Assembly: GCA_910586965.1 (NCBI GenBank)
Contig: CAJUMF010000024.1
Location: forward strand, 1-59,611
Reading direction: 5' to 3'
DNA from: an uncultured Dorea sp.
GTDB taxonomy: Bacteria > Bacillota > Clostridia > Lachnospirales > Lachnospiraceae
Length of the DNA stretch: 59,611 nucleotides
A model generated the notes under the pieces. The model did no database searches. It saw only the letters and a program-made list of their open reading frames with translations, and was not told the origin of the DNA. Of the stretch, positions 43,476 to 52,263 are shown piece after piece; within the stretch, counting starts at the first letter, position 1; every line of letters starts with the position of its first letter. A program made the translations under genes and the position numbers.

Positions 43476-43841
43476 ATGCCAAGGAGACCGAAAAGACCAT
43501 GCTCATATCCGGGCTGTCCGAACCTTACAGACGGTCGTTACTGTCCAGAGCATCAGCAGAAGGTGAACAGTAATTATGAGAAGTATGGCAGGGATAAGTC
43601 TACGAAGAAGAGATACGGTCGTGCGTGGAAGAGGATCCGTGACAAATATGCTGTGGAGCATCCCTTCTGTGAACTGTGTTTTGAGCGTGGGATTATCGTG
43701 CCGACTGAAGAGATACACCATAAGAAGCCTTTGAGTGAAGGTGGTACACACGATCGTATTAACCTGATCGCGCTGTGCAAGTCGTGTCACTCAACCATAC
43801 ACGCGAAGAGAGGGGATTATTGGGGAAACCATCGCGGGTAG
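43476..43841 (+). CDS. HNH endonuclease
   Basis: The 121-residue protein has two cysteine pairs and the HNH core EIHHKKPLSEGGTHDRINLIALCKSCHSTIH. In HK97-like phages this HNH nuclease lies beside the terminase and assists cutting at cos. Start is the ATG at 43476 after GGAGA. Unusually, a toxin-antitoxin pair separates it from the terminase genes here. Confidence 0.93.
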   Translation: MPRRPKRPCSYPGCPNLTDGRYCPEHQQKVNSNYEKYGRDKSTKKRYGRAWKRIRDKYAVEHPFCELCFERGIIVPTEEIHHKKPLSEGGTHDRINLIALCKSCHSTIHAKRGDYWGNHRG

Positions 43842-43916
43842 GGGCAGGTGAAATCTCTACAGGTATGGCTCCCAGGGAACGGCGCGGGGCTCACGCGTGC
43901 AAAATCGCGAAATGAA
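43842..43916 (+). other. candidate cos (packaging) region
   Basis: The sequence right after the HNH gene (GGGGCAGGTGAAATCTCTAC, then GGAACGGCGCGGGGC and CACGCGTGCAAAATCGCG) is much richer in GC than its surroundings. It resembles the segment I recall between HNH and terminase genes in cos-type Firmicute phages. The exact cut cannot be set. Confidence 0.45.
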
Positions 43917-43940
43917 AAGTGAAATTCGAACTAAAGAGAA

Positions 43941-44014
43941 TTTACCTCTGAGGTAAACAAACATCTTGACTGATTAAGATATCTGTGCTATCATAGATTT
44001 ACCTCAAAGGTAAA
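43941..44014 (+). promoter_or_regulatory. toxin-antitoxin promoter with two operator palindromes
   Basis: TTTACCTCTGAGGTAAA (43941-43957) and TTTACCTCAAAGGTAAA (43998-44014) share the same arms. Between them lie TTGACT (43966-43971) and TATCAT (43989-43994), 17 bases apart. The operators bracket the promoter, the classic layout for autorepression by an antitoxin. Confidence 0.88.
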
Positions 44015-44034
44015 TCCGAAAGAGAGGTGATGGT

Positions 44035-44331
44035 TTGGATATCACGTACAAGAACAACAAAATCAAAAAGGTTTGTACGGATGCCAAAACTGCAGAGAGA
44101 ACCTACGGTCGAGAAATGGCCGAAAAAATACATCAGCGTATAGATGAAATTGGTGCAGCAGATACTGTTGAGATGATGATACAGTTCCATATCGGACGAT
44201 GTCATCCACTTACGCAGAATAGAAAAGGGCAATACGCGGTGGATTTGGTTCATCCGTACAGATTGGTATTCGAGAAGAATGGCGACGAGATCCAAATAGC
44301 AAACATTTTGGAAATAGTCGATTATCATTAG
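44035..44331 (+). CDS. higB: HigB/RelE-type toxin
   Basis: The 98-residue protein begins MDITYKNNKIKKVCTD and ends YRLVFEKNGDEIQIANILEIVDYH, the pattern of RelE/HigB ribosome-dependent mRNA nucleases (also called plasmid maintenance killer). Translation starts at TTG after GAGAGGTGATGG. The toxin gene precedes the antitoxin gene, as usual in higBA. Confidence 0.85.
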   Translation: MDITYKNNKIKKVCTDAKTAERTYGREMAEKIHQRIDEIGAADTVEMMIQFHIGRCHPLTQNRKGQYAVDLVHPYRLVFEKNGDEIQIANILEIVDYH

Positions 44332-44363
44332 AGGTCAAGATGACAAGTCAAGGAGGTAGCACT

Positions 44364-45416
44364 ATGGTGAGAAGTCGCAGTTATATTGCAACGCCACCTG
44401 GGGCGACAATTAAAGAGCAGTTGAATGACAGAGGCATGAGCCAGAAGGAGTTTGCAGCCAGGATGGATATGTCTGAAAAGCATATCAGCAAGCTCATTAA
44501 CGGTGAGGTGCAGCTTACACCGGAGACCGCGGTTAGATTAGAAATGGTTTTAGGTGTACCGGCAAAGTTTTGGAATAATCTTGAGGCGATATACAGAGAG
44601 AAGATCATAAAGGCTGAAGCAGAAAATGCAATGGATGCTGATGCTGAAATGGCCAAACAATTTCCTTATAGCGAGATGGCAAAGTTTGGATGGGTTCCGG
44701 AGACTAGAGAAGCGAAGGAGAAGGTTGTCAATCTGAGGAAATACTTTGAGGTTGTTGAACTTTCACTTCTTGGGAGTGAGCAGATTACGAGAATTGCCTG
44801 CAGACGTCTGGCAATAACAGAAAAAAGTGATCTGGCATTAATGGCATGGGCACAGGAGGCAAAGATTAAGGCGCGTGGTATCCAAACCGCTCCGATCAAT
44901 ATCAAAGGTTTGATTTCTGCTATGCCAGAGATAAGAAAAATGACAGTTCTTAAACCTAAGGAATTCTGTCCTCAGATCAAGAAATGTCTTGCGGATTGTG
45001 GAATAGCTTTAGTATTTCTGCCACACCTTAAAGGTTCATTCCTCCAGGGGGCTTCTTTTATGGACGGGAACAAGATTGTTGTAGGGCTTACTGCCAGAGG
45101 TAAGGATGCTGACAAGTTTTGGTTCAGCCTGTTCCATGAACTTGCGCACATCGCTCTTGGTCATGTAGGGCAGCCTAATGGTACATCTGAAGATGATGAG
45201 AAAGCAGCGGACAAATGGTCTGGTGATACACTTATTTCATCTGATGATTTTGAAGCTTTCAGAGAGGAAAGAGATTATTCAGAGAGAAGAGTACTCCAAT
45301 TTGCAAAAGCTCAAGGAATTGCTCCGGGGATAGTAGTCGGGAGAATGCAGCTGGAAGGAATGATCAAGTACAGTATGTTGAATAATTTGAAAGAGAAATA
45401 TGAAATAGCTGTATAA
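44364..45416 (+). CDS. higA: HigA-type antitoxin fused to an ImmA/IrrE (M78) peptidase domain
   Basis: The 350-residue protein joins an N-terminal helix-turn-helix (about residues 10-75, MSQKEFAARMDMSEKHISKLINGEVQLTPETAV) with a C-terminal M78 metallopeptidase-like domain carrying HELAH at 258-262 and a downstream glutamate-rich EDDEKAADKW. It should repress its own promoter through the twin palindromes and neutralise the toxin. The start is the ATG at 44364 after AAGGAGG. The peptidase part may act in stress sensing (family knowledge, not proven here). Confidence 0.9.
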   Translation: MVRSRSYIATPPGATIKEQLNDRGMSQKEFAARMDMSEKHISKLINGEVQLTPETAVRLEMVLGVPAKFWNNLEAIYREKIIKAEAENAMDADAEMAKQFPYSEMAKFGWVPETREAKEKVVNLRKYFEVVELSLLGSEQITRIACRRLAITEKSDLALMAWAQEAKIKARGIQTAPINIKGLISAMPEIRKMTVLKPKEFCPQIKKCLADCGIALVFLPHLKGSFLQGASFMDGNKIVVGLTARGKDADKFWFSLFHELAHIALGHVGQPNGTSEDDEKAADKWSGDTLISSDDFEAFREERDYSERRVLQFAKAQGIAPGIVVGRMQLEGMIKYSMLNNLKEKYEIAV

Positions 45417-45440
45417 AGGATATATTCAAAAAACTTTTGA

Positions 45441-45468
45441 AGGATCATGTGAAGAGCATGGTCCTTTT
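45441..45468 (+). terminator. terminator of the toxin-antitoxin operon
   Basis: AGGATCATG (45441-45449) pairs with CATGGTCCT (45457-45465) with one G-T pair, then TTTT. It isolates the module from the terminase genes. Confidence 0.85.
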
Positions 45469-45503
45469 ATTATGCAAAGCAGAAGGAAGGAGGGCGATGC
45501 TCT

Positions 45504-45974
45504 ATGGCTGGAAGAAAGCCAAAGCCTACAGCGGTGAAAAAGCTGGAAGGCAATCCGGGAAAGAGAAAACTGAACACAAAAGAACCGAATCCGGGTAAGG
45601 GAATGCCCGACTGCCCTGTATGGTTATTGCCGGAAGCCAAGACAGAATGGATCCGGTTATCGGAGAAACTTAATCAGATGGGAGTGCTGACGGAGATCGA
45701 CCGGTCTGCGTTTGCAGCCTATTGTCAGTCCTATGCCAGATGGAAAGAGGCTCAGGAGCATATCAATTCCGAGGGTGCTACCTATGAAACGGAGAATGGT
45801 ATGCAGAGACCGAATCCGTGGGTTGCGATTTGCAATACGGAACAGCGACTTATGATGCAGGCGGCATCTGAGTTCGGATTGACTCCATCGGCAAGATCGA
45901 GGATTATGGCGGCATCCGGTGTCGGCAAAGACGAAGAAGATGAGATGGAGGCATTACTTGGGGGTGAGGCATAA
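45504..45974 (+). CDS. terS: phage terminase small subunit, P27 family
   Basis: The 156-residue protein begins MAGRKPKPTAVKKLEGNPGKRKL, the hallmark N-terminus of P27-type small terminases, and shows AKTEWIRLSEKLNQMGVLTEIDR. It recognises phage DNA for packaging. The stop overlaps the large subunit start by one base. Confidence 0.96.
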   Translation: MAGRKPKPTAVKKLEGNPGKRKLNTKEPNPGKGMPDCPVWLLPEAKTEWIRLSEKLNQMGVLTEIDRSAFAAYCQSYARWKEAQEHINSEGATYETENGMQRPNPWVAICNTEQRLMMQAASEFGLTPSARSRIMAASGVGKDEEDEMEALLGGEA

Positions 45975-47599
45975 TGGCGGAGAGAAGACCTGCAGGTTAT
46001 CCGAAGCTGAAGAACTATAAGCCGTCAAGATTTATGCTTCCGACATCTCATTATGACAAAGCAAAGGCTGACAGGGCAGTGAAGTTCATCGAGAACCTAT
46101 GTCACACCAAAGGGAAATGGGCAGGCAAGAGGTTCTGGCTGCTTCCCTGGCAGGAGCAGCTGATCCGGGACATCTTCGGGATTGTCAAACCTGACGGATA
46201 CCGGCAGTTCAGGACAGCTTTTGTGGAAATATGCAAGAAGGTAGGTAAGAGCGAATTGGCAGCAGCCGTCGCTCTTTATCTTTTATATGCAGACAATGAA
46301 CCATCTGCAGAAGTCTATGGCGCTGCAGCTGACCGGCAGCAGGCCAGTATCGTTTTCGATGTGGCAAAGCAGATGGTGGAGATGTCGCCGGCGCTTCTGA
46401 AGCGGTCGAAGCTGATGACGGCAACAAAGAGAATCGTGAATTATGGAAATTCAGGATATTACCAGGTGCTCAGTGCAGAGGTCGGGGGTAAGCATGGATT
46501 TTCAGTCAGTGGATTGGTGTTTGATGAGATCCATACGCAGCCGAACAGGCAGCTGTATGACGTTCTGACAAAAGGATCATCCGATGCCAGACAGAATCCG
46601 CTGCATTTCATTATCACTACGGCAGGTACCGACCGACATTCCATAGCTTATGAGCTTCATACGAAGGCTGTGGACATTCTGGAAGGCCGGCGTGTGGATC
46701 CGACTTTCTATCCGGTGGTCTATGGACTGAAAGATGATGAGGACTGGGAGGATGAAGCAAACTGGTACAAGGTGAATCCTTCGCTAGGATACACCGTAGA
46801 TATCGAGCGCTTGCGTGATGCCTACCGGGAAGCAAAGCAGAATCCGGCGGATGAAGTGACCTTCAAGTGGCTGAGGCTGAACATGTGGGTTTCCAGTACT
46901 GTGGCATGGATACCGGATGCAATATTCATGAAAGGAAATGAAGAGATCGACTTGGCAGCTCTGGAAGGTAGGGACTGTTACGGCGGTCTGGACTTATCCA
47001 GCACAGGTGATATCACGGCTCTCGTTTTGGTGTTCCCACCGAGGGATGAGGATGAGAAGTACATTCTGCTTCCATTTTTCTGGGTACCGGAAGAGACAAT
47101 ACCACAAAGGGTAAAGGCAGCTTCCGTTCCTTATGACATCTGGGAGAGACAGGGATATTTGTTATCGACCGAGGGCAACGTGATCCACTATGACTTCATT
47201 GAGAAGTTCATCAATGATCTGGCGGAGAAATACCACATTTGTGAAATCGCAGTGGACAGATGGAATGCCACACAGATGATCCAGAATCTGGAAGGTGACG
47301 GATTCACGATGGTTCCGTTCGGTCAGGGCTTTGCATCGATGTCCGGTCCAACGAAAGATTTTTATCGTCTGCTCATGGAAGGACAGATCATTCACGGAGG
47401 GCATCCTGTTCTCAGGTGGATGGCTGGCAACGTAGTAGTGGATACGGATCCAGCCGGAAACATCAAGGTAACGAAGGCAAAATCGAAAGAAAAGATCGAT
47501 GGTATTGTTGCTGCAATCATGGCACTTGATCGATGCATCCGAAATCAGACGGAACCACAGGGGAGTGTTTATGATGAGCGCGGCCTGTTGGTCTTTTGA
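45974..47599 (+). CDS. terL: phage terminase large subunit
   Basis: The 541-residue packaging motor has an N-terminal ATPase with a deviant P-loop KKVGKSE (K92 region), LVFDEIHTQ (Walker B) and a C-terminal RNase H-like nuclease (YGGLDLSSTGDITALVLVF, AVDRWNATQM, DGIVAAIMALDRC). It is of the P27-TerS/HK97 phage class. Complete. Confidence 0.96.
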   Translation: MAERRPAGYPKLKNYKPSRFMLPTSHYDKAKADRAVKFIENLCHTKGKWAGKRFWLLPWQEQLIRDIFGIVKPDGYRQFRTAFVEICKKVGKSELAAAVALYLLYADNEPSAEVYGAAADRQQASIVFDVAKQMVEMSPALLKRSKLMTATKRIVNYGNSGYYQVLSAEVGGKHGFSVSGLVFDEIHTQPNRQLYDVLTKGSSDARQNPLHFIITTAGTDRHSIAYELHTKAVDILEGRRVDPTFYPVVYGLKDDEDWEDEANWYKVNPSLGYTVDIERLRDAYREAKQNPADEVTFKWLRLNMWVSSTVAWIPDAIFMKGNEEIDLAALEGRDCYGGLDLSSTGDITALVLVFPPRDEDEKYILLPFFWVPEETIPQRVKAASVPYDIWERQGYLLSTEGNVIHYDFIEKFINDLAEKYHICEIAVDRWNATQMIQNLEGDGFTMVPFGQGFASMSGPTKDFYRLLMEGQIIHGGHPVLRWMAGNVVVDTDPAGNIKVTKAKSKEKIDGIVAAIMALDRCIRNQTEPQGSVYDERGLLVF

Positions 47600-47723
47600 G
47601 GATAAAGCAATGTTGATTTTATCAGTGATCGGCTTCCTTGTGATCAGGGAAGCCTTGAATCAGGCATATGAAGGAGGGACTGGGTATGGGAATACTGAGC
47701 GGTTTATTTCGGAGCAGGGATAA
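47574..47723 (+). CDS. possible small membrane protein between terL and portal
   Basis: A 49-codon frame starts at ATG 47574 behind GGGGAG, overlaps the terL end by 26 bases and the portal start by 38. It encodes one hydrophobic segment (AMLILSVIGFLVIREAL). Small membrane proteins at this place occur in related phages, but overlap on both sides lowers certainty. Confidence 0.35.
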   Translation: MSAACWSFEDKAMLILSVIGFLVIREALNQAYEGGTGYGNTERFISEQG

Positions 47724-49029
47724 GCCCACGGACAGGACAGCAGGAAGCAGCTACAGCTTCTTTCTTGGCGGAACTGCAAGTGGCAAGTATGTGACCGAGA
47801 GATCTGCGATGCAGATGACGGCGGTGTACTGCTGCGTGAGAATCCTGTCGGAGGCGGTGGCAAGCCTGCCATTACAATTTTACAGATATACCGATGATGG
47901 CGGTAAAGAAAAGGCGGTGGAACATCCGCTTTATTTTTTGCTCCATGATGAGCCTAATCCGGAGATGACTTCCTTCATTTTCAGGGAGACTCTGATGACG
48001 CATTTGCTTCTGTGGGGTAATGCCTACAGTCAGATCATCCGCAACGGTAAGGGTGAAGTCGTGGCGCTGTATCCTCTGATGCCGGATCGGATGAAGGTGG
48101 ACCGTGATGAGCATGGACGGCTTTATTACGAATATACCGTTTACGATTCGGACGATGTGGACGGAAGAAAAGGTACCAACAAGGTTGGAAGGACGGTAAG
48201 GCTTCAGCCTCATGATGTGCTTCACATTCCGGGACTTGGCTTTGATGGCCTGGTTGGTTATTCGCCGATTGCGATGGCGAAGAATGCGATCGGGCTGGCA
48301 ATCGCTACGGAAGAGTACGGCAGCAAGTTCTTTGCGAACGGTGCGGCTCCTTCAGGTGTTCTGGAACATCCGGGAACCATCAAGGATCCGAGCAAGGTTA
48401 GGGAGAGCTGGCAGGCAACCTTCGGAGGAAGCGGCAATGCCAATAAGATTGCTGTTTTGGAAGAGGGTATGAAGTACACGCCGATTTCCATTTCACCGGA
48501 GCAGGCTCAGTTCCTGGAGACAAGGAAGTTCCAGATTGATGAGATCGCAAGGATCTTCCGTGTGCCGCCTCATATGATCGGGGATTTGGAAAAGTCCAGC
48601 TTCAACAACATTGAGCAGCAGAGCTTGGAGTTCGTGAAGTACACGCTGGATCCCTGGGTGAGCCGTTGGGAGCAGGCAATGGTGAGAGCCTTGCTGACTC
48701 CTGATGAAAAGAAGAAGTATTTCTTCAAGTTCAATGTGGATGGTTTGCTCCGTGGAGATTATCAGAGCAGGATGAACGGCTATGCGACAGCCAGACAGAA
48801 CGGCTGGATGTCAGCAAACGATATACGTGAACTGGAGAACCTTGACAGGATCCCTGCGGAACAGGGCGGCAATCTGTACTTGATCAACGGAAATATGACG
48901 AAGCTGGAAGATGCCGGAATATTTGCGGCAGACGGTGGTTCCGGTGAATCAGAGAGCGCAGGCGGTGAACCTGGACAGGAAGAGGGTTCGGAGCAGCCGG
49001 TAAGAAGGCGAAGACGGGAAGGAGGATAA
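47686..49029 (+). CDS. HK97-family portal protein
   Basis: The 447-residue portal forms the dodecameric DNA gate of the capsid. Features are SAMQMTAVYCCVRILSEAVASLPLQFYR near the N-terminus and RIFRVPPHMIGDLEKSSFNNIEQQ in the middle, both typical of HK97-type portals. Start is the ATG at 47686 after GAAGGAGG. A glutamate/glycine-rich tail ends the protein. Confidence 0.96.
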   Translation: MGILSGLFRSRDKPTDRTAGSSYSFFLGGTASGKYVTERSAMQMTAVYCCVRILSEAVASLPLQFYRYTDDGGKEKAVEHPLYFLLHDEPNPEMTSFIFRETLMTHLLLWGNAYSQIIRNGKGEVVALYPLMPDRMKVDRDEHGRLYYEYTVYDSDDVDGRKGTNKVGRTVRLQPHDVLHIPGLGFDGLVGYSPIAMAKNAIGLAIATEEYGSKFFANGAAPSGVLEHPGTIKDPSKVRESWQATFGGSGNANKIAVLEEGMKYTPISISPEQAQFLETRKFQIDEIARIFRVPPHMIGDLEKSSFNNIEQQSLEFVKYTLDPWVSRWEQAMVRALLTPDEKKKYFFKFNVDGLLRGDYQSRMNGYATARQNGWMSANDIRELENLDRIPAEQGGNLYLINGNMTKLEDAGIFAADGGSGESESAGGEPGQEEGSEQPVRRRRREGG

Positions 49030-49036
49030 ACGTCTT

Positions 49037-49813
49037 ATGAAGAAGTTTTGGAACTGGAAAAGCAGGAAGATCAGAGACCAGGCTTCAGGCGAAGAGGTTA
49101 ATGAGAGAGTGCTTTTCCTTAATGGAACCATAGCAGAAGAGAGCTGGTTTGACGATGATGTCACACCGGCTCTTTTTAGAGATGAGCTGAATGCCGGAAC
49201 AGGAAACATCACGGTCTGGATCAATAGTCCGGGCGGTGACTGTGTGGCGGCGGCTCAGATCTACAACATGCTGATGGATTATAAAGGCGATGTCACGGTG
49301 AAGATCGACGGCATTGCGGCATCGGCGGCAAGTGTGATCGCGATGGCAGGGACAAAGGTGCTCATGAGTCCTGTGAGCATGATGATGATCCACAATCCCG
49401 CGACTATCGCTTTTGGCGATACAGCGGAGATGCAGAAGGCGATCAACATGCTGGCTGAAGTGAAGGAATCCATCATGAATGCCTATGAGATCAAGACCGG
49501 CATGAGCAGGACGAAGATCTCGCATCTGATGGATGCGGAGACCTGGATGGACGCACACAAGGCGGTGGAGCTTGGCTTTGCGGATGATGTGCTGCAGAGG
49601 GCAGATGCATCGGAGGGCGAAGACCTGGAAGCACCGGAGGTGTCGATTCTCTATTCCAGGGCGGCGGTGACCAATTCGTTGATGGATAAGATCGCTGCGA
49701 AGTGTCACATTAAGGCACCGGAGAATGGTGCAGCAACTGAACAGACAACGGATTACGGGCGTTCCTGTGATGAGATCAGGGAACGCCTGAACTTTATCAA
49801 GAGATTCATTTAA
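49037..49813 (+). CDS. head maturation protease, ClpP-like (S14)
   Basis: The 258-residue protease has the ClpP fold with NSPGGDCVAAAQIYNML, catalytic S96 in GIAASAAS, and the histidine in MMMIHNPA. It cleaves scaffold/capsid precursors during head assembly. It follows the portal gene by 7 bases, in standard head-gene order. Confidence 0.95.
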   Translation: MKKFWNWKSRKIRDQASGEEVNERVLFLNGTIAEESWFDDDVTPALFRDELNAGTGNITVWINSPGGDCVAAAQIYNMLMDYKGDVTVKIDGIAASAASVIAMAGTKVLMSPVSMMMIHNPATIAFGDTAEMQKAINMLAEVKESIMNAYEIKTGMSRTKISHLMDAETWMDAHKAVELGFADDVLQRADASEGEDLEAPEVSILYSRAAVTNSLMDKIAAKCHIKAPENGAATEQTTDYGRSCDEIRERLNFIKRFI

Positions 49814-49827
49814 GGAGGAATCGAGCT

Positions 49828-51012
49828 ATGACTATCAAAGATATGATCGAGAAGAGAGCAAAGGTGTGGGAGACCGCAAAGAACTTTGTGGATACCCACG
49901 AGAATGAGAACGGCGTTCTGTCTGCGGAGGATAACGCGACTTACAGCCGTATGGAGCAGGAGATCGAGGATCTGACTGCGGCAATCGACCGTCAGCAGAG
50001 AGCTGAGGCAAGAGAGGCAGCGCTGAATCAGCCTATCAATACTCCGCTTACCGGAAGACCGGCAAAGCAGGTGGAGGAAAAGACCGGGCGTGCTTCCAAT
50101 GCCTACAAGGAAGACTTCGGTGCGCATCTCCGTGGTAAGAGACTTGTTCACAACGTCCTTTCCGAGGGTGTGCAGGCTGATGGTGGCTACCTTGTGCCGG
50201 AAGAGTTCGAGCGTCAGATCGTGACCGGTCTGGATGAGGCGAACGTGGTGAGAGGCCTTGCGAAGGTCATCACTACCAGCGCTGAGAGAAAGATCCCGGT
50301 TGCGGCTACTCACTCTACCGCGCAGTGGACAGCAGAGAACGGTGCTTATACCGAGAGCGGTCCTACCTTCGACCAGAAGACCATCGATGCCTTCAAGCTG
50401 ACTGACCTTGTGAAGGTTTCCATCGAGCTTCTGCAGGATTCCATGTTTGACCTGGAGTCTTACATTGCCGGTGAGTTCGCAAGGGCATTCGGTATTGCGG
50501 AGGAAGAGGCTTTCTGTGTCGGTACCGGAACCGGACAGCCTACCGGTATCTTCACTGCGAACGGCGGAACCGTAGGTGTGACTGCGGCAAGTGCAACGGC
50601 GATCACGGCGGATGAGCTGATCAACCTGATCTATTCGCTTAAGAGCCCTTACCGCAGAAATGCGAAGTTCCTTATGAACGATGCGACGGTATCCATGATC
50701 CGTAAGCTGAAGGACAAGAACGATGCTTATCTCTGGCAGCCTTCTCTTCAGGCAGGTGAGCCTGACAAGCTTCTGGGCTATGACCTTTACACTTCTCCGT
50801 ATGTTCCTACGGCGAAGGCAGGAGCTCTGACTGTGGCATTCGGTGATTTCAAGAATTACTGGATCGCTGACAGATCCGGCAGAACGGTTCAGAGACTCAA
50901 TGAGCTCTACAGCACCAACGGCCAGGTCGGCTTTGTTGCGACGGAGCGTGTTGACGGCAAGGTGATCCTTCCGGAAGGTATCCAGCTCCTGAAGATGAAG
51001 GCAAGCGCCTGA
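49828..51012 (+). CDS. major capsid protein, HK97 fold
   Basis: The 394-residue protein has an N-terminal coiled coil scaffold-like delta domain (about residues 1-100) and an HK97-fold body with DGGYLVPEEFERQIV, EEEAFCVGTGTGQPTGIF and a terminal IQLLKMKAS. The codon choice is more uniform and GC-rich than in neighbours, as expected for a highly expressed gene. Confidence 0.96.
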   Translation: MTIKDMIEKRAKVWETAKNFVDTHENENGVLSAEDNATYSRMEQEIEDLTAAIDRQQRAEAREAALNQPINTPLTGRPAKQVEEKTGRASNAYKEDFGAHLRGKRLVHNVLSEGVQADGGYLVPEEFERQIVTGLDEANVVRGLAKVITTSAERKIPVAATHSTAQWTAENGAYTESGPTFDQKTIDAFKLTDLVKVSIELLQDSMFDLESYIAGEFARAFGIAEEEAFCVGTGTGQPTGIFTANGGTVGVTAASATAITADELINLIYSLKSPYRRNAKFLMNDATVSMIRKLKDKNDAYLWQPSLQAGEPDKLLGYDLYTSPYVPTAKAGALTVAFGDFKNYWIADRSGRTVQRLNELYSTNGQVGFVATERVDGKVILPEGIQLLKMKASA

Positions 51013-51081
51013 TCATAAGAATCAGTAATAACGGCGGCAGTACAGATGATTGTGCTGCCGCCAATTTGTGAGGTGATTTCT

Positions 51082-51357
51082 ATGACTGTGACTGTGGAAG
51101 AGATGAAGAGTTATCTCCAGGTTGATTTCGAGGATGACGATGCTCTGATCGAAAACTTCATAACGGCGGCAAAGAAGCAGTGCATGGATATCCTGCGGAC
51201 GGACGATGAGGCGGATCTGGATGCGGCTCAGAACGGAAAGATCGCTGTGATGTTTACAGTGGCTTATCTGTATGAGCACAGGGAAGAAGCTGATCATCAT
51301 GCGATGGATCTGACTCTTCGGGCTCTGCTGTTCGGCAGCCGGAAGGAGGGATTCTGA
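51082..51357 (+). CDS. head-tail connector protein (Gp6-like)
   Basis: The 91-residue protein begins MTVTVEEMKSYLQVDFEDDDALIENFITAAKKQC, the typical pattern of DNA-packaging/head-tail connectors of HK97-like phages. Start is the ATG at 51082 after GTGAGGTGAT. The stop overlaps the next start. Confidence 0.92.
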   Translation: MTVTVEEMKSYLQVDFEDDDALIENFITAAKKQCMDILRTDDEADLDAAQNGKIAVMFTVAYLYEHREEADHHAMDLTLRALLFGSRKEGF

Positions 51358-51698
51358 TGGATGTGGCAGCACTCAGATCAAAGGTGACGTTCCAAAAGAA
51401 TGAGACCGTGACCGACAAGTACGGTAATCACAAGAATGCCTGGACGGACTATTATACCTGCTTTGCCACAATCGGCGGTGAAGGGCTGGCCAGTTCCAGG
51501 GAAGAACAGACTGCCGGGACTACTGTTGAGGATTTCAGCATGACGGTCACCATCAGGTACTGCCGGAAGGCTGCTGCGATCGATTCCACGCATTTCCGGG
51601 TGATGTTCATGGGTGAGATCTACAACATCGTGAACATCGACCATATGAACTTCCGGAAGAAGTCACTGAAGTTCATCTGCAAGAAGGAGCGGCGCTGA
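51357..51698 (+). CDS. phage head closure protein
   Basis: The 113-residue beta-rich protein (LRSKVTFQKNETVTDKYGNHKNAWTDYYTCFATIGG, then YNIVNIDHMNFRKKSLKFICKK) has the head-tail adaptor (head closure) pattern. It shares its last base with the next start. Confidence 0.92.
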   Translation: MDVAALRSKVTFQKNETVTDKYGNHKNAWTDYYTCFATIGGEGLASSREEQTAGTTVEDFSMTVTIRYCRKAAAIDSTHFRVMFMGEIYNIVNIDHMNFRKKSLKFICKKERR

Positions 51699-52081
51699 TG
51701 GCTCAGACGATAAAGATTGACCAGCTGGCGGATACCGTGATGAAGGGTATGGAGGAATACGCGAAGCTTGCTGCGGAGGACCTGAAGAAGGATGTCCAGA
51801 AAGCAGGTAAGACCGTAAAGCAGCAGATCGAAAGCACGGCTCCGAAGAAGACGGGAAAGTATTCCAAGAGCTGGGCTGTGAAAAAGACCAGGGAAACGTC
51901 CGATTCCATCCAGATCGTGGTGCATTCCAAACGGTACCAGCTGACACATCTTTTGGAGTTTGGTCATGCGAAGCGCGGTGGTGGAAGGACAAGGGCTTTT
52001 CCTCATATCGCACCGGCGGAGCAGGCAGGTATCGAGCAGCTGACAAGGGATATCGAGCGTGACCTGCAGAAAGGCGGTTAG
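51698..52081 (+). CDS. HK97 gp10-family tail completion protein
   Basis: The 127-residue protein shows KQQIESTAPKKTGKYSKSWAV and RYQLTHLLEFGHAKRGGGRTRAFPHIAPAE, the signature of HK97-gp10 family proteins. It sits in the canonical place after head closure. Confidence 0.94.
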   Translation: MAQTIKIDQLADTVMKGMEEYAKLAAEDLKKDVQKAGKTVKQQIESTAPKKTGKYSKSWAVKKTRETSDSIQIVVHSKRYQLTHLLEFGHAKRGGGRTRAFPHIAPAEQAGIEQLTRDIERDLQKGG

Positions 52082-52083
52082 TA

Positions 52084-52263
52084 ATGATGGAGATATTGCT
52101 TTTGTTATTCGTGATCGCTCTTGGAATTGTGGTGATCGGCGCTGCCATTTATCACAGTACGCGAAGAGGCGAGGATTGTCATGGTTATCCGTATAACTGC
52201 CCGGCCTGCCGCCATGCTGCGGAATGCATTATCGAGATCGGGAGGAAGAAGGATGACGCATGA
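52084..52263 (+). CDS. small membrane protein with a cysteine cluster
   Basis: A 59-codon frame starts 2 bases after the gp10-family stop and overlaps the next gene by 11 bases. It encodes one membrane helix (LLLLFVIALGIVVIGAAIY) followed by CHGYPYNCPACRHAAEC with four cysteines. I do not recognise it. Ordinary tail operons lack such a protein; frame, position and composition suggest it is real. Confidence 0.55.
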   Translation: MMEILLLLFVIALGIVVIGAAIYHSTRRGEDCHGYPYNCPACRHAAECIIEIGRKKDDA

